The notes: a model not told the origin generated them from the sequence alone. DNA of 64,000 nt from Paenibacillus silagei (GCF_017874735.1 NZ_JAGGLV010000002.1:124001-188000), one strand, 5' to 3'. Positions 1-8,676 are shown, counted from the first letter of the stretch. Numbers and translations: made by a program.

Positions 1-34
1 GCAGGAAGAGATCCACCTTTATCCAAGGGCCGCT

Positions 35-652
35 TCAGAACAATTCCAGCAGCCCGTCCAGCCGGTCGATCACATAATCATAACTGCTCACTTCGCCGAA
101 TCCATAACTCGCGTACACAAAAGGAATCCCCGCGAACCCTGCCGCCTTCCTATCCCCTTCGATATCGCCCACATAGACAGGACTCATCAGATGATTGCGG
201 TCCATGACCAGCCTGATGTTCTCTCCCTTAGATAGTCCGGTTCTCCCCGGATTCTCGTAGTCTGTGAAATACTTCTGCAATTGATGATATTCATAAAAAG
301 CCTCGATGTACCCCGCCTGGCAGTTGCTTACGATGAACAGCTTGTATTTAGCCGATAATGCCTGAAGCACCTCTTCTACCCGAGCATACAACCTTCCGCC
401 TTGCTGCGACAGAACAAGACACTCCATATCACAACATTCATCCATAATCTTCTGCCGAGTATCCTCATCTGCATCAGGAAACAGCCTTCGGCCAACCTCC
501 GGCACCGGCAGCCCCATAATGCCTTGTAAATTGTCTATCGTTACCTCTTTGGCTGCTCCCTTATAGCTGCTAATCACTTGATTCCATCCACCCACTACGG
601 TCTCCGTCGGGTCCCATAACGTACCGTCCAGATCAAAAATAATACTATCCAT
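35..652 (-). CDS. HAD-family hydrolase (phosphoglycolate phosphatase-like)
   Basis: Probable phosphatase of the haloacid dehalogenase superfamily, acting on a small phosphorylated metabolite in the cytoplasm. The aspartate motif I DLDGT is at residues 7-11 and the C-terminal motif VGDIEGDRKAAG near residue 160 is the Mg-binding motif IV; a conserved lysine lies in GLSKGEN before it. The 205-residue length with a helical cap between motifs I and II fits the Gph/PGP-like class. The ATG follows a GAGGGG ribosome binding site. The substrate cannot be told from sequence. The gene is complete and ends 34 bases from the window edge. Confidence 0.85.
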   Translation of the reverse strand: MDSIIFDLDGTLWDPTETVVGGWNQVISSYKGAAKEVTIDNLQGIMGLPVPEVGRRLFPDADEDTRQKIMDECCDMECLVLSQQGGRLYARVEEVLQALSAKYKLFIVSNCQAGYIEAFYEYHQLQKYFTDYENPGRTGLSKGENIRLVMDRNHLMSPVYVGDIEGDRKAAGFAGIPFVYASYGFGEVSSYDYVIDRLDGLLELF

Positions 653-1175
653 TTCGCATTCCCCTCACATTTTACTCAGACTTAATAAAGCTCAGAATAC
701 TATCAATTGTACTCCGATCAAGTCCCGATAACCAAGCAATGGTATCATGCTCTTCTCTTGTAATGCCCAGAGCTACTATTTTCACCGATATACTTTAAAT
801 CCAACGCACTACACTTCCTTTCGCATAATTTAGACTTCATCAAATTCCCTCATTAATTTGTAAAAAATGTTCTTCTTAGACCAAGTCTATTCATAAATTC
901 TACAGCCGAAAAATCGTTACTCTTCCAGCTCTCATAATTGGTATCCAGGATCTTCTTTGTCCAAAAGTAAGAGTGTTCAAGTTTATTTGCGGCCGCCTCA
1001 GGTGCTTCCCTTTTTTCCTTGCTTCAGCGATACCTTCAGCCTGCACCTGCTTAGGACGAATATCTCAAAAAAATATTGTTTAAAAATAATTTAAAATTCT
1101 AAGGAACCTTTTCCCTTTTTTGGCGTTTATAACTATGAACGGCATTACAAAATATGACAATGGGAGAGTGGCAAA
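653..1175. other. Intergenic region with decayed sequence
   Basis: About 520 bases between the HAD gene and the Amidase_6 gene hold no intact gene. Besides the recombinase relic at 853-1064, the minus strand at 672-792 has a short open stretch ending in ITREEHDTIAWLSGL and SILSFIKSE before a stop. It has no start and is not recognised. The right third (1070-1130) is AT-rich and probably carries the promoter of the gene at 1176, but no clear -35/-10 pair was found. Confidence 0.5.
853..1064 (-). pseudogene. Relic of a serine recombinase (resolvase/invertase) C-terminus
   Basis: Reading the minus strand with one frame change gives a string typical of the hinge and C-terminal helix-turn-helix of serine recombinases: QVQAEGIAEARKKGKHL, then RPQINLN, and after the shift KKILDTNYESWKSNDF and FMNRLGLRR, ending at a stop at 853. 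No catalytic domain and no start codon are present. It is therefore a decayed remnant of a mobile-element or phase-variation recombinase. The family call is from memory of the conserved EGIA-A-KGKHLGRP hinge, not from a search. Confidence 0.6.
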
Positions 1176-2309
1176 TTGAACTTCAAGAAGACTTGGTTGA
1201 TTGTCGGAACGTTCGCTCTAGGCTTCAGCTTAATGGGAAGTGCTGTTTCCGCAGAGACTAATTCAGAGGAGAATGCTGATATTCAAATTAAAGCTAGTGA
1301 TATCCAGTTTTATAATGTGCTTCCTGGAAAGTCAGCAGAGGTGAAGGAAAAAGCTCTTATTGAACACAAAGATGCTATCAACTTGGTTGAAAACCAGTTG
1401 AATAAAGATGGTATCGCTATCAAAACAGACTTAGACAATGTGGAATATCAAAAATATGTACTCTCGTTAGGAACTTCTTTTGAATTATTCTCTGCAGAGG
1501 ACATGAAAAAGATAGTTGAATATGTAAAATTTATTGATTGGTATGAAAACTATGAACTTAATGTACAATTGAAAACATATCAAAATAAGCTTAAAAACAA
1601 CATAACACTCTCCAATGCAGAACTTACTAAATTAAATGGTCTTTTACCGATTCCTTCAGATGCTCCTTCTACTGCTCCATCTACAGCCAATAACGAAACA
1701 ACAACTAGTAGCGAAACAAACTTTAATTCTTTCGCAACAGACGAGGTTAGTCCACTAGCCGTTTCCGCAAACGGATATGACAACATAGCAGCCCGTGACT
1801 ATGCTTATAGTTGGTGGAACAAAAGAAATCCCACGTATTCAACATATTATGCTGAAAAAGCAGGCTGTAATGTAGCGAATTCATCTTGTTGGTCGCAATG
1901 GAATGATTGCACTAACTTTGTATCCCAAGCGATTTATGCAGGAGGGATGAAATTTAGAACAGGTTCCCACGTAACTGCTGATGATGCTTGGAGGTTCGGA
2001 CCTCTTATGCCTACTCACACGTGGGGAGGAGCGCAAAACTTCTATAAACATTGGAGTCAAAGAGCTGGCGTTGCATCAAGTGTGACCGCTCTACAAACAG
2101 GTGATGCCGTAAATGCGGACTTTGGAGCTGATGGACATGTCGATCACACTGCTATAATCACAAAAAATACAGGCAACAACAATAATAATAAATTTTTAAC
2201 CCAACACACAACTGACAAAAAGGAAACTAGCACACTCCAAGATTGGTTTAGCGCTGGCTATACAGTATATGGATACGAAATGGACAAAGCTAGTAACACT
2301 GGTAACTAA
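1176..2309 (+). CDS. Exported Amidase_6-domain protein
   Basis: Secreted protein of 377 residues with a signal peptide (KK..., hydrophobic 8-20, cleavage near VSA-E at 25-27), a charged middle region, a Ser/Thr-rich linker around 160-185, and a C-terminal papain-like domain of the Amidase_6 family. The putative catalytic cysteine is in NDCTNFVSQ (C244) and the histidine in GHVDHTAIIT (H324). Family members are putative amidases or peptidoglycan peptidases; the substrate here is inferred only. Start is TTG with GGGAGAG upstream. A strong terminator follows. The gene is solitary and more AT-rich than its neighbours, next to a recombinase relic, suggesting acquisition. Confidence 0.8.
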   Translation: MNFKKTWLIVGTFALGFSLMGSAVSAETNSEENADIQIKASDIQFYNVLPGKSAEVKEKALIEHKDAINLVENQLNKDGIAIKTDLDNVEYQKYVLSLGTSFELFSAEDMKKIVEYVKFIDWYENYELNVQLKTYQNKLKNNITLSNAELTKLNGLLPIPSDAPSTAPSTANNETTTSSETNFNSFATDEVSPLAVSANGYDNIAARDYAYSWWNKRNPTYSTYYAEKAGCNVANSSCWSQWNDCTNFVSQAIYAGGMKFRTGSHVTADDAWRFGPLMPTHTWGGAQNFYKHWSQRAGVASSVTALQTGDAVNADFGADGHVDHTAIITKNTGNNNNNKFLTQHTTDKKETSTLQDWFSAGYTVYGYEMDKASNTGN

Positions 2310-2320
2310 GCACAACTTAA

Positions 2321-2356
2321 AACAACGCCCCCTTTAAAAAATAGGGGCGTTGTTTT
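2321..2356. terminator. Bidirectional terminator
   Basis: Stem AACAACGCCCC / GGGGCGTTGTT with an A/T-rich loop and T-runs on both sides lies between the convergent genes ending at 2309 (+) and 2362 (-). Confidence 0.85.
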
Positions 2357-2361
2357 CTTGT

Positions 2362-2742
2362 CTAGTCCTCAAGGTTCGCAATTCCAGCATTTAAACTATA
2401 TATAATATAAAAATGATTCCATTGCTGCATAGTGACTATTTCTTCCCTACCGTCTTTCTTAAAAAAATAACCCGATCCCTCCTGTTGAGTATATCCCCAC
2501 CCTTCTCGTTCCATGCGTGACTTTAACAGTTCCTGTGGATCACCCTCTTCTTTCGTGAGGTAGCGCTCTCGGCCAGGCATATCGCTATCTATCCGAATAA
2601 CAGATTTACCGGTTGATTCTAAACGATACATGTATTTCACATTATTATATCCAACGTTATTGACGTATAATGCTCCTAACACGACTAAAAGGACAATAGC
2701 CCCAATAAAGCTAAATAAAATGATCTTCCATTTCTTCTTCAT
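2362..2742 (-). CDS. Small membrane-anchored protein of unknown function
   Basis: 126 residues: a short basic start (MKKKWK), one membrane helix at about 7-27, then an extracellular domain of about 95 residues rich in charged and aromatic residues. No lipobox cysteine, so it is anchored by the helix. ATG follows an AAGGGGAACGG ribosome binding site. Function not recognised. It is followed by the shared terminator and shows no operon partner. Confidence 0.6.
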   Translation of the reverse strand: MKKKWKIILFSFIGAIVLLVVLGALYVNNVGYNNVKYMYRLESTGKSVIRIDSDMPGRERYLTKEEGDPQELLKSRMEREGWGYTQQEGSGYFFKKDGREEIVTMQQWNHFYIIYSLNAGIANLED

Positions 2743-2804
2743 CCGTTCCCCTTCCCCCTTAAAAAATTGTTTTCATCTTATTTATAAACGGAAGCGGGCA
2801 TCAC

Positions 2805-3113
2805 TTAGTTACCAAAAAATTCGATTTGTGCAGAAAGAACGTTCCAGTCTACATTGGGGTCAAAAAGAAACCCTGAACGCTCCAAAGCCAGTTTAAAAGC
2901 GTCTGAGTTGAAATTTAGCGGCTCATCAGTGTATTTCTGTTTGACCTCCAGCAACGTCCATTTTCCCGGGAAATCAATAATTCCGTTGATAGCTTGAACA
3001 GCAATAGACGTATCATAAGTAACGCGAACTTCATGATATTGTTCTGTATGTTCTATGGAGCTGCGCCCGGCCCGAACCTCAAATATCTTACGAATGCCTA
3101 CGGTCTTGCCCTC
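2805..3113 (-). pseudogene. C-terminal fragment of an unknown protein
   Basis: An open frame of 102 codons on the minus strand, bounded upstream by a TAA, without a plausible start codon or ribosome binding site. The sense-looking sequence includes GIRKIFEVRAG, VRVTYDTSIAVQAINGIIDF and ALERSGFLFDPNVDW and ends in EFFGN. Codon composition looks protein-like and the end is a normal stop. It is probably the 3' remnant of a gene whose 5' part is gone. Family not recognised. Confidence 0.45.
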
Positions 3114-3145
3114 TTATCCAGGTATATGATCTCTTACCCTTCAGA

Positions 3146-3760
3146 TCATAGTTGTTGTTCCTCAGGCCCCGCCCAGATCAAATGCACCATATTCAGCGAA
3201 TAGCTCTCCACTCTAGTGATCTGCATCCCCGACTCCCGGACCAGTCCGAGAATATCCCGGGTCTGATGGCATCCATAGATGCGGTACAGGAGCGGATTCA
3301 GCGCCCGTTGCAGTGTAGTGACCAAGAGGTTAGAACCAATTCCATGCTCCAGGAGGAGGATGGTGCCGTCCGGCTTACACCAGCGGTTCAGCTTCACCAG
3401 CAGGTTCAGCGGGTTCTTATAGCTGCATAAGGACAGCGTGGAGACAATCGTATCGAACGAATGCGCGGCAAAGCTCATGTCTTCGATATCTGCACATATA
3501 CAATCGGCTTCCAGGCGGTACTGTCCGGCGGCCCGTCTGGCCTTCTCAACCATGGCTCCGCTGAAGTCCACAGCCGTGATCTTGACGCCTTTAGGATAGA
3601 ACGGGAAGTTCGCCCCGGCTCCGACGGCAAGCTCCAGCACCTCACCCTTCGCAGAACCGATTAGCTTCTGGCGCCATCGCCGCTGCTTCGGATCATCTCT
3701 TTTACGGTCATAATCCGTGGCCTGCCTGTCAAAAATCCGTATCAGCCTCTCTGTATCCAT
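3146..3760 (-). CDS. Class I SAM-dependent methyltransferase
   Basis: 204-residue methyltransferase of the Methyltransf_11 type. Motif I is VLELAVGAGANFPFYP, followed by the acidic strand end ITAVDFSGAM that would bind the ribose of S-adenosylmethionine, then CADIEDMSF and the post-motif FDTIVSTLSLCSYKNP. It is a soluble enzyme; the acceptor is unknown, the overall shape resembling small lipid or quinone methyltransferases. It starts 21 bases after the end of the flavoprotein gene at 3782, so the two are probably co-transcribed as part of a four-gene run beginning near 5349. Confidence 0.82.
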   Translation of the reverse strand: MDTERLIRIFDRQATDYDRKRDDPKQRRWRQKLIGSAKGEVLELAVGAGANFPFYPKGVKITAVDFSGAMVEKARRAAGQYRLEADCICADIEDMSFAAHSFDTIVSTLSLCSYKNPLNLLVKLNRWCKPDGTILLLEHGIGSNLLVTTLQRALNPLLYRIYGCHQTRDILGLVRESGMQITRVESYSLNMVHLIWAGPEEQQL

Positions 3761-3781
3761 CCCCGTTATTCACTCCCCTAC

Positions 3782-4414
3782 TTAATACAGCCGCTTCTCG
3801 TAGCTCTCCTCAATACCTCGCCGCACCACTTCCTCCGTGAACTCCGCTGCATTCACATGAGCGGCGATGATGGCCGGAGCAGACGGGAGCAAGGCTTCAG
3901 CAGGCCAGGTGCCGGAGTCCCAGACCTGCGATCTTTTGAAGGCCTTGGCACAATGCATATAACATTCCTCCACCTTCACCCCGATTCCCAGCGCAGGCCG
4001 CTTGCCTCGGGCTCGCATCCGATCCAGGATAGGCTCATCCTTAATGATATAGGCTTGCCCGTTAACCCGCAGGGTCTCTTCAAGCCCCGGGATAATAAAA
4101 ATCAGACCGATATGCGGATTAGCCAGGATATTCAGCAAAGAGTCCAATCTGCGGTTCCCCGGACGTTCAGGAATGACCAGATGCCCTTCATCCAGCACCA
4201 GCACCGAACCGGGCGCATCCCCGCGCGGAGAGACATCGCATGAGCCGTGTTCATCTGCCGTAGACAGGAATAATAAAGGGGACATCGCTATATAATCACG
4301 GCAGTGATGATCCAGCTGGTGGATCGATTTGCGCTTCACCACTTCACTTGGATAGCCCAGAAGCTCTCTGAGCTCATTTTCCGACGTTAGCATTTCATGA
4401 AAAGGTTTATTCAT
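3782..4414 (-). CDS. Pyridoxamine 5'-phosphate oxidase-family flavoprotein
   Basis: 210 residues with the split-barrel FMN-binding fold of PPOX proteins. Visible landmarks are PLLFLSTADEHGSCDVSPRGDAPG, seen in pieces as LFLSTADEHGSCDVSPRG, then PERPGNRRLDSLLNIL and HIGLIFIIPGLEETLRVNG. This arrangement matches the MSMEG_1061-type subgroup of putative flavin or F420-dependent oxidoreductases. Substrate unknown. The ribosome binding site AGAAGCGGGG abuts the annotated ATG closely, so a slightly later start (ATG at codon 8) is possible. Lies in the minus-strand run 5349 to 3146. Confidence 0.82.
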   Translation of the reverse strand: MNKPFHEMLTSENELRELLGYPSEVVKRKSIHQLDHHCRDYIAMSPLLFLSTADEHGSCDVSPRGDAPGSVLVLDEGHLVIPERPGNRRLDSLLNILANPHIGLIFIIPGLEETLRVNGQAYIIKDEPILDRMRARGKRPALGIGVKVEECYMHCAKAFKRSQVWDSGTWPAEALLPSAPAIIAAHVNAAEFTEEVVRRGIEESYEKRLY

Positions 4415-4456
4415 CCCGCATCCCCGCTTCTGATTATTATATGGACCCCACTCCGC

Positions 4457-4849
4457 CTAACGCCAGACCTGCATCCGTTCATCCAGAGTGGAGGTATGCA
4501 GCTCCAGCTGAATTCTATCCGGGTCCAGGAAATTCACCGACCAGCCGGTTCCCCGCTGAACAGGTCCTCTGACGATCTCAACGTGATGCTTCTGCAAGAT
4601 GCCGACAGCTTCATTGAAATCATCCTCTGCGATATAAAAAGCTACATGATCCATCCCGGCGTATTCGCCTAAAGGCTCCTTGGTAACCGTTCGTTCAAGC
4701 AGACAGATCCAAGCGCTGCCCCACTCCAAATAGGCATCTATTCGGCCACGATGTCTAACGTTCATCCCCAGAATACCCTGATAGAATTCCAATGAAGCCT
4801 GAAGATCGCGTACCTGGAGTGTGATGTGACTGAATCCGGAGACTTTCAT
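4457..4849 (-). CDS. VOC-superfamily (glyoxalase-fold) protein
   Basis: 130 residues forming one glyoxalase/bleomycin-resistance/dioxygenase domain. The N-terminal module starts FSHITLQVRDLQASLEFY with the first metal-ligand histidine; the second half has MDHVAFYIAEDDF and ends IQLELHTSTL with the glutamate that closes the site. Such proteins bind a divalent metal and act as lyases, dioxygenases or drug-binding proteins; which applies here cannot be said. ATG follows AGGAGGAACTAATCA. Second gene of the 5349-3146 run. Confidence 0.82.
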   Translation of the reverse strand: MKVSGFSHITLQVRDLQASLEFYQGILGMNVRHRGRIDAYLEWGSAWICLLERTVTKEPLGEYAGMDHVAFYIAEDDFNEAVGILQKHHVEIVRGPVQRGTGWSVNFLDPDRIQLELHTSTLDERMQVWR

Positions 4850-4884
4850 TGATTAGTTCCTCCTATTCTCCATCCCTTAGTTAA

Positions 4885-5349
4885 CTACAGCCATCTCACA
4901 AACTTCTTATGTACCACTTCGATCTGGTGCCGCTCCGCCCATTCCGTTAGCAACTTTATCCCTTGATCTTCCTGCTCGGGGAATCGAAAACAGTATTTAT
5001 AAGTAACCAGCAGATTGGCTCTGGGCTTTACTGCGATCACGGGCAGCAAGTAGCCTTTGATGAAAATACACTTAATAGTAGAGGCTTCAATCTCCACATT
5101 CTTGATCTGCAGGGCTTCCGGCTTAATCTCTATGTTAAACGCCCTGCTAAAGGTAAACAAACGATATACCATAATCCCTGCAACGGCTATTGCAATTCCG
5201 ATGACGAGATAGGTCACAATCTGCTCCAACAGAGTCGTCTTATCGACCCGAAGGAAAAAGCTTATCCAGAATAACATCAGGGCAATCACGCTTATAGTCG
5301 CTGGCAATTCAGCAGGACGTATGCCCTTGAACACGATCCTCTTCTCCAT
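4885..5349 (-). CDS. Two-helix membrane protein, bacterial PH-like
   Basis: 154 residues from the ATG of MEKRIVFKG, chosen because AGAAGGGGG lies just upstream; an earlier ATG at 5400 has no ribosome binding site. Two adjacent membrane helices occupy about 17-34 and 44-64, followed by a roughly 90-residue soluble domain (IEIKPEALQIKNVEIEAS) whose beta pattern resembles bacterial PH-like domains. Unknown function. It is first in a minus-strand run with the VOC, flavoprotein and methyltransferase genes and is similar in layout to the YcxB-like protein at 6002. Confidence 0.6.
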   Translation of the reverse strand: MEKRIVFKGIRPAELPATISVIALMLFWISFFLRVDKTTLLEQIVTYLVIGIAIAVAGIMVYRLFTFSRAFNIEIKPEALQIKNVEIEASTIKCIFIKGYLLPVIAVKPRANLLVTYKYCFRFPEQEDQGIKLLTEWAERHQIEVVHKKFVRWL

Positions 5350-5562
5350 CCCTATCCCCCTTCTCATTGATTCTGAAGAACAACAAGCTCCTTCTATCAT
5401 ACAGGGAAATGCTGGAATGAGGAAGGGAGCCCTACTCCTTCACCATTCAACACCTCCCATTGTGATGGTTAATCCAATTTATTCATTAAAATTTTTGACT
5501 ATCCTGCGGCTACAAGATATTATGGAGGGCATTAGGGCTGACATAGATCAGGAGGACGAACC

Positions 5563-5934
5563 ATGGATGTGTTTGCAGAGTATCTGGCGAAGATCGATAA
5601 TCCGGTCCATCAGGCAACGGTGGAGGAAGTACTCGCCTGGGTGTTGCAGGAGTTCCCGCAGCTCGAACCGAGAATTGGCTGGAACCAGCCGATGTTCACC
5701 GATCACGGAACATACATTATCGGCTTCAGTGTAGCCAAAGGGCATATGGCTGTTGCCCCGGAAAAAGCAGGCATGGATCATTTCGAGGAAGTCCTGAAGC
5801 AAGGCGGAATAGATCACACCAAGCTGCTGATCCGCATGAAATGGACGAATCCGGTGGATTACGGCCTGCTGAGACAGTTAATCGAGTACAATATTGCCGA
5901 CAAGGCAGATTGCACAAGCTTTTGGCGGGTGTAG
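5563..5934 (+). CDS. ydhG: YdhG/Fra-like DUF1801 protein (frataxin-like iron chaperone)
   Basis: 123 residues of the DUF1801 family, closely resembling Bacillus subtilis YdhG (Fra), a frataxin-like protein that has been linked to iron supply for Fe-S cluster and haem assembly. Recognisable signatures are KWNQPMFTD-type (here IGWNQPMFTDHGTYIIGFS), AVAPEKAGMDHF, and the end EYNIADKADCTSFWR. ATG follows GATCAGGAGGACGAACC, an excellent site. Monocistronic: preceded by a 210-base gap and followed by a strong terminator. Function by homology only. Confidence 0.85.
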   Translation: MDVFAEYLAKIDNPVHQATVEEVLAWVLQEFPQLEPRIGWNQPMFTDHGTYIIGFSVAKGHMAVAPEKAGMDHFEEVLKQGGIDHTKLLIRMKWTNPVDYGLLRQLIEYNIADKADCTSFWRV

Positions 5935-5966
5935 CTGCGGCTAATCATCCGCTCCCGGATACAGAA

Positions 5967-6001
5967 AAGGACATGCGCGGGTAGCATGTCCTTCTTTTTT
6001 G
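5967..6001 (+). terminator. Terminator after the YdhG-like gene
   Basis: Perfect stem AAGGACATGC / GCATGTCCTT with a 7-base loop and a run of T; it may also serve the gene ending at 6002 on the other strand less efficiently. Confidence 0.85.
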
Positions 6002-6499
6002 TCACCAAATCACGCCACTGACAATCTTGCGGTGATCTGACACATACGCTCTGAATTTATGCTCCTGTGCGGCATCCTCGAACGATTGCTTCGCAACGAA
6101 CCAATACTCCTGTGGCCCATGGAACAGCAGATAGTAGCTCTGGTTCTCCCATACCCGGGTGAAAGAGCCCCAGGTCATGACGGACGCGTCCTTCTCCGGA
6201 CTGAAATTGATCCCCTCTGCATCGAAAAGATATTCAAATTCCTTATTGTACCTTGTATCTGCCGACAATATCTTCGGTAAAAGCAAGGTGCGCATCACGA
6301 TTGACATTCCCATGGTCAGAACCAGCGTAATCGATATGCCGAGCAAAATGACCGACTGGTTCTGAGTATACAGAATCATGCACACCGCTATAAATACCGC
6401 TTGAACGCCAATCGATAGTATAGATTTCCACGAGTGGAAATATAATGCCCGCGCCACCTTGGAAATATGCCGTCCATAATGAAAGCTGATTGTCTCCAT
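6002..6499 (-). CDS. YcxB-like membrane protein
   Basis: 165 residues. Basic N-terminus, two membrane helices at about 27-44 and 51-72, then a C-terminal domain with DAEGINFSPEKDASVMTWGSF and YYLLFHGPQEYWFVAKQSF, the pattern of the YcxB-like C-terminal domain. Inner-leaflet regulatory or scaffolding role is only a guess. ATG follows GAGGGTGGCAGG. Convergent with the YdhG-like gene. Confidence 0.75.
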   Translation of the reverse strand: METISFHYGRHISKVARALYFHSWKSILSIGVQAVFIAVCMILYTQNQSVILLGISITLVLTMGMSIVMRTLLLPKILSADTRYNKEFEYLFDAEGINFSPEKDASVMTWGSFTRVWENQSYYLLFHGPQEYWFVAKQSFEDAAQEHKFRAYVSDHRKIVSGVIW

Positions 6500-6573
6500 C
6501 CTGCCACCCTCTATCTCTTCACTTCATCACTTATAGTAGTATAGCATCCAACGCGTAGAAAATCCTGCCCCGT

Positions 6574-7497
6574 TCACACTTCGCGTGTCTCTTCGGGATG
6601 ATACAGGATTCGCTGGTAATCCCAATCCTTCGTATCCATATCGCCCAGATACATCCGTTCATGCTCCGGCACAAGCTCATATTTGATTCGGAGCTGCTCC
6701 CGGTAGTATTCACCCGGATTCTCCAGATAAGCATAATAGGCAGCCCGGCACGCTTCATGCGCCGTTTGCTCGCCGTTCAGCTGCTTGTGGAGGTTATGCA
6801 GCTCTTTGAGCTTCTCCTGTGCATCGGCAGAGTATAGGGCTTCGCCTAATGTAACCTCGCCCAATTGCAGAATATGTACCTTTACAGGAGTATCCATTGT
6901 CGTGAAGAAGGTCTTATCTGCAACAAGCGCGTCCAGCTCCTCCAGCGTATATTCTGCGTCAGCAGGCAGGTTATAGACCGCTACCTTTCCGTCCTTGTAT
7001 ATCACAACATCGACCAGGTATACTGCGCCGCTATTCTTCATGAACAGATGGACACTTTTGCCCTCCGTCGTCTGGTAGAACATTTCGCTGTTGACATAGA
7101 ATTCCGTAGAGGAAGGTGAATGCGCAATCCGGCGCGCTTCACTCTCCTCCTGCTCCCGGTCCGAAATCTCATAGATATTCGTATGGTCCGGGTTCAGCAG
7201 GCTCACTGTTTCCTGAATATGCTGGTAATAGCTTGCAGCGTTGTAAGTCCACTTTGCCGACTCTACCGTATACGCACCCAGTCCATGAATGGACAGCTGC
7301 TTCCCGGAGGGGACGGCCGGCGTTAACCAGCCTGAATTTATTTTGCCGGATAAGCCCTTAAGATCGGTAAGCTCCCAGCAGTTGACCATGCCGTCTTCGT
7401 ACACATCTACATTAATATAGAAGTAACTTCCTCCGTTATGGATGATTCCGGGAATGGAAGTCCCTTCCACCGTCTTGGTTCTTCTAATCGCTCTCAA
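6574..7497 (-). CDS. Cytosolic protein of unknown function with two similar domains
   Basis: 307 residues, no signal peptide or membrane helix. An N-terminal domain (about 1-95) has the pattern FYINVDVYEDGMVNCWELTDL and a second (about 130-225) repeats it as VHLFMKNSGAVYLVDVVIY-KDGKVAVYNL, so the protein is built from two related beta-rich modules plus a helical tail with AHEACRAAYYAY. Start is TTG with AAGGGGG seven bases upstream; the ATG-less start and 16-base gap place it in an operon behind the PTS permease. Family not firmly recognised (uncharacterised DUF). Confidence 0.6.
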   Translation of the reverse strand: MRAIRRTKTVEGTSIPGIIHNGGSYFYINVDVYEDGMVNCWELTDLKGLSGKINSGWLTPAVPSGKQLSIHGLGAYTVESAKWTYNAASYYQHIQETVSLLNPDHTNIYEISDREQEESEARRIAHSPSSTEFYVNSEMFYQTTEGKSVHLFMKNSGAVYLVDVVIYKDGKVAVYNLPADAEYTLEELDALVADKTFFTTMDTPVKVHILQLGEVTLGEALYSADAQEKLKELHNLHKQLNGEQTAHEACRAAYYAYLENPGEYYREQLRIKYELVPEHERMYLGDMDTKDWDYQRILYHPEETREV

Positions 7498-7513
7498 GTG
7501 TAATCCCCCTTAG

Positions 7514-8638
7514 CTAGGATTTGGCAATTGGTTCGACGACTGGCTCCGGTCCAAGCTTCACGCACAGCGTTGCAATCAGGGCAATCAGGAACCCGGTGGT
7601 ACATGCGATCAGGAAGCCGCCGAACCCGTCCCCCAGATAAGCAGGCAGCGTAGCCAGTCCCGGAAAAGCGAATGAAATCGCAGATGAGCCGAACATCCCG
7701 ACCATCCCGCCGCCAATCGAGCCTGCACAGCAGACAATAATCATCGGCTTACGCAGCGGCAGATTGACCCCGAACATTGCAGGCTCCGTCACACCAAACA
7801 AGGCCGATATCGATGCCGACAGGCTTAAGGTGCGGAACTGCTTGTCTTTGGCTTTGATGAATACTGCCAGCGCTGCTCCCGCTTGGGCAAAGGCAGCAGG
7901 ACCCATCAGCGCGAGGATCGTGTCTGATCCACCCGTGCTGATGTTGTTGATCGCCAGCGGCACCAGACTCCAGTGCAGGCCGAAGATGACCATCGGCTGA
8001 ATGATCGCCCCCAGCACCATTCCGGCGCCGACTGAACTGAGATTATACACTGTACGGTACCCGTCTGCCAGGGCGTCACCGGCCAGCGCCCCCATCGGTC
8101 CGAATACCAGCAGCGTCACCGACGATACCACGATCACGGAGATCAGCGGAGTGAAGAAGCCGCGGATGACCTCAGGTAGTATTTTGACACAGAATCGCTC
8201 GACATAGACCAGCAGACCTACCGCCAGGATGATAGGAATAGCGCTTGCAGGATAATTCACCGGCTTGATGCTCATGCCCATAAACTCAATGACTTCGTTG
8301 TTCGCAAATAGTGTAGTCAGACTGGGATATAGCATAACCCCGCCTATAACGACCGCCGTAAAAGGATTGGCCCCAAATTTACGGGCTGCCGTAAACGCCA
8401 GCAGCAGCGGAAGGTAATGGAACAGGCTGTCCGCCATGGCATTCAGCACCGTATAGGTGCCTTCGGTCTTGCTGATGAGCTCCAGCGCAACCGCACCTGC
8501 GAGCAGACCCTTCATGATTCCTGCCGCGCTCAATATATTAACTATGGGAAGAAAAATACCAGAAATGCCGTCAATAATGATATTGACCAGACTGCGTTTG
8601 GATGGCTTCACGACTGTCTCCTCATTCACAACGTTCAT
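7514..8638 (-). CDS. PTS EIIC permease of the glucose/beta-glucoside superfamily, EIIC only
   Basis: 374-residue integral membrane protein with about ten helices, resembling the EIIC domain of beta-glucoside/sucrose/trehalose PTS permeases: DGISGIFLPIVNILSAAG at the N-terminus, FGLHWSLVPL and the substrate-site motif FGVTEPAMFGVN. It has no EIIB or EIIA domain, so it needs partners coded elsewhere or acts as a PTS-independent carrier. Start chosen at ATG 8638, behind CAGGGGGAT; an in-frame TTG at 8698 with AGGAGGGG upstream is an alternative. Transcribed ahead of the unknown protein at 6574. Substrate unknown. Confidence 0.8.
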   Translation of the reverse strand: MNVVNEETVVKPSKRSLVNIIIDGISGIFLPIVNILSAAGIMKGLLAGAVALELISKTEGTYTVLNAMADSLFHYLPLLLAFTAARKFGANPFTAVVIGGVMLYPSLTTLFANNEVIEFMGMSIKPVNYPASAIPIILAVGLLVYVERFCVKILPEVIRGFFTPLISVIVVSSVTLLVFGPMGALAGDALADGYRTVYNLSSVGAGMVLGAIIQPMVIFGLHWSLVPLAINNISTGGSDTILALMGPAAFAQAGAALAVFIKAKDKQFRTLSLSASISALFGVTEPAMFGVNLPLRKPMIIVCCAGSIGGGMVGMFGSSAISFAFPGLATLPAYLGDGFGGFLIACTTGFLIALIATLCVKLGPEPVVEPIAKS

Positions 8639-8676
8639 ATGATCCCCCTGCATTCTTACTCCACTGTAATACGAAT

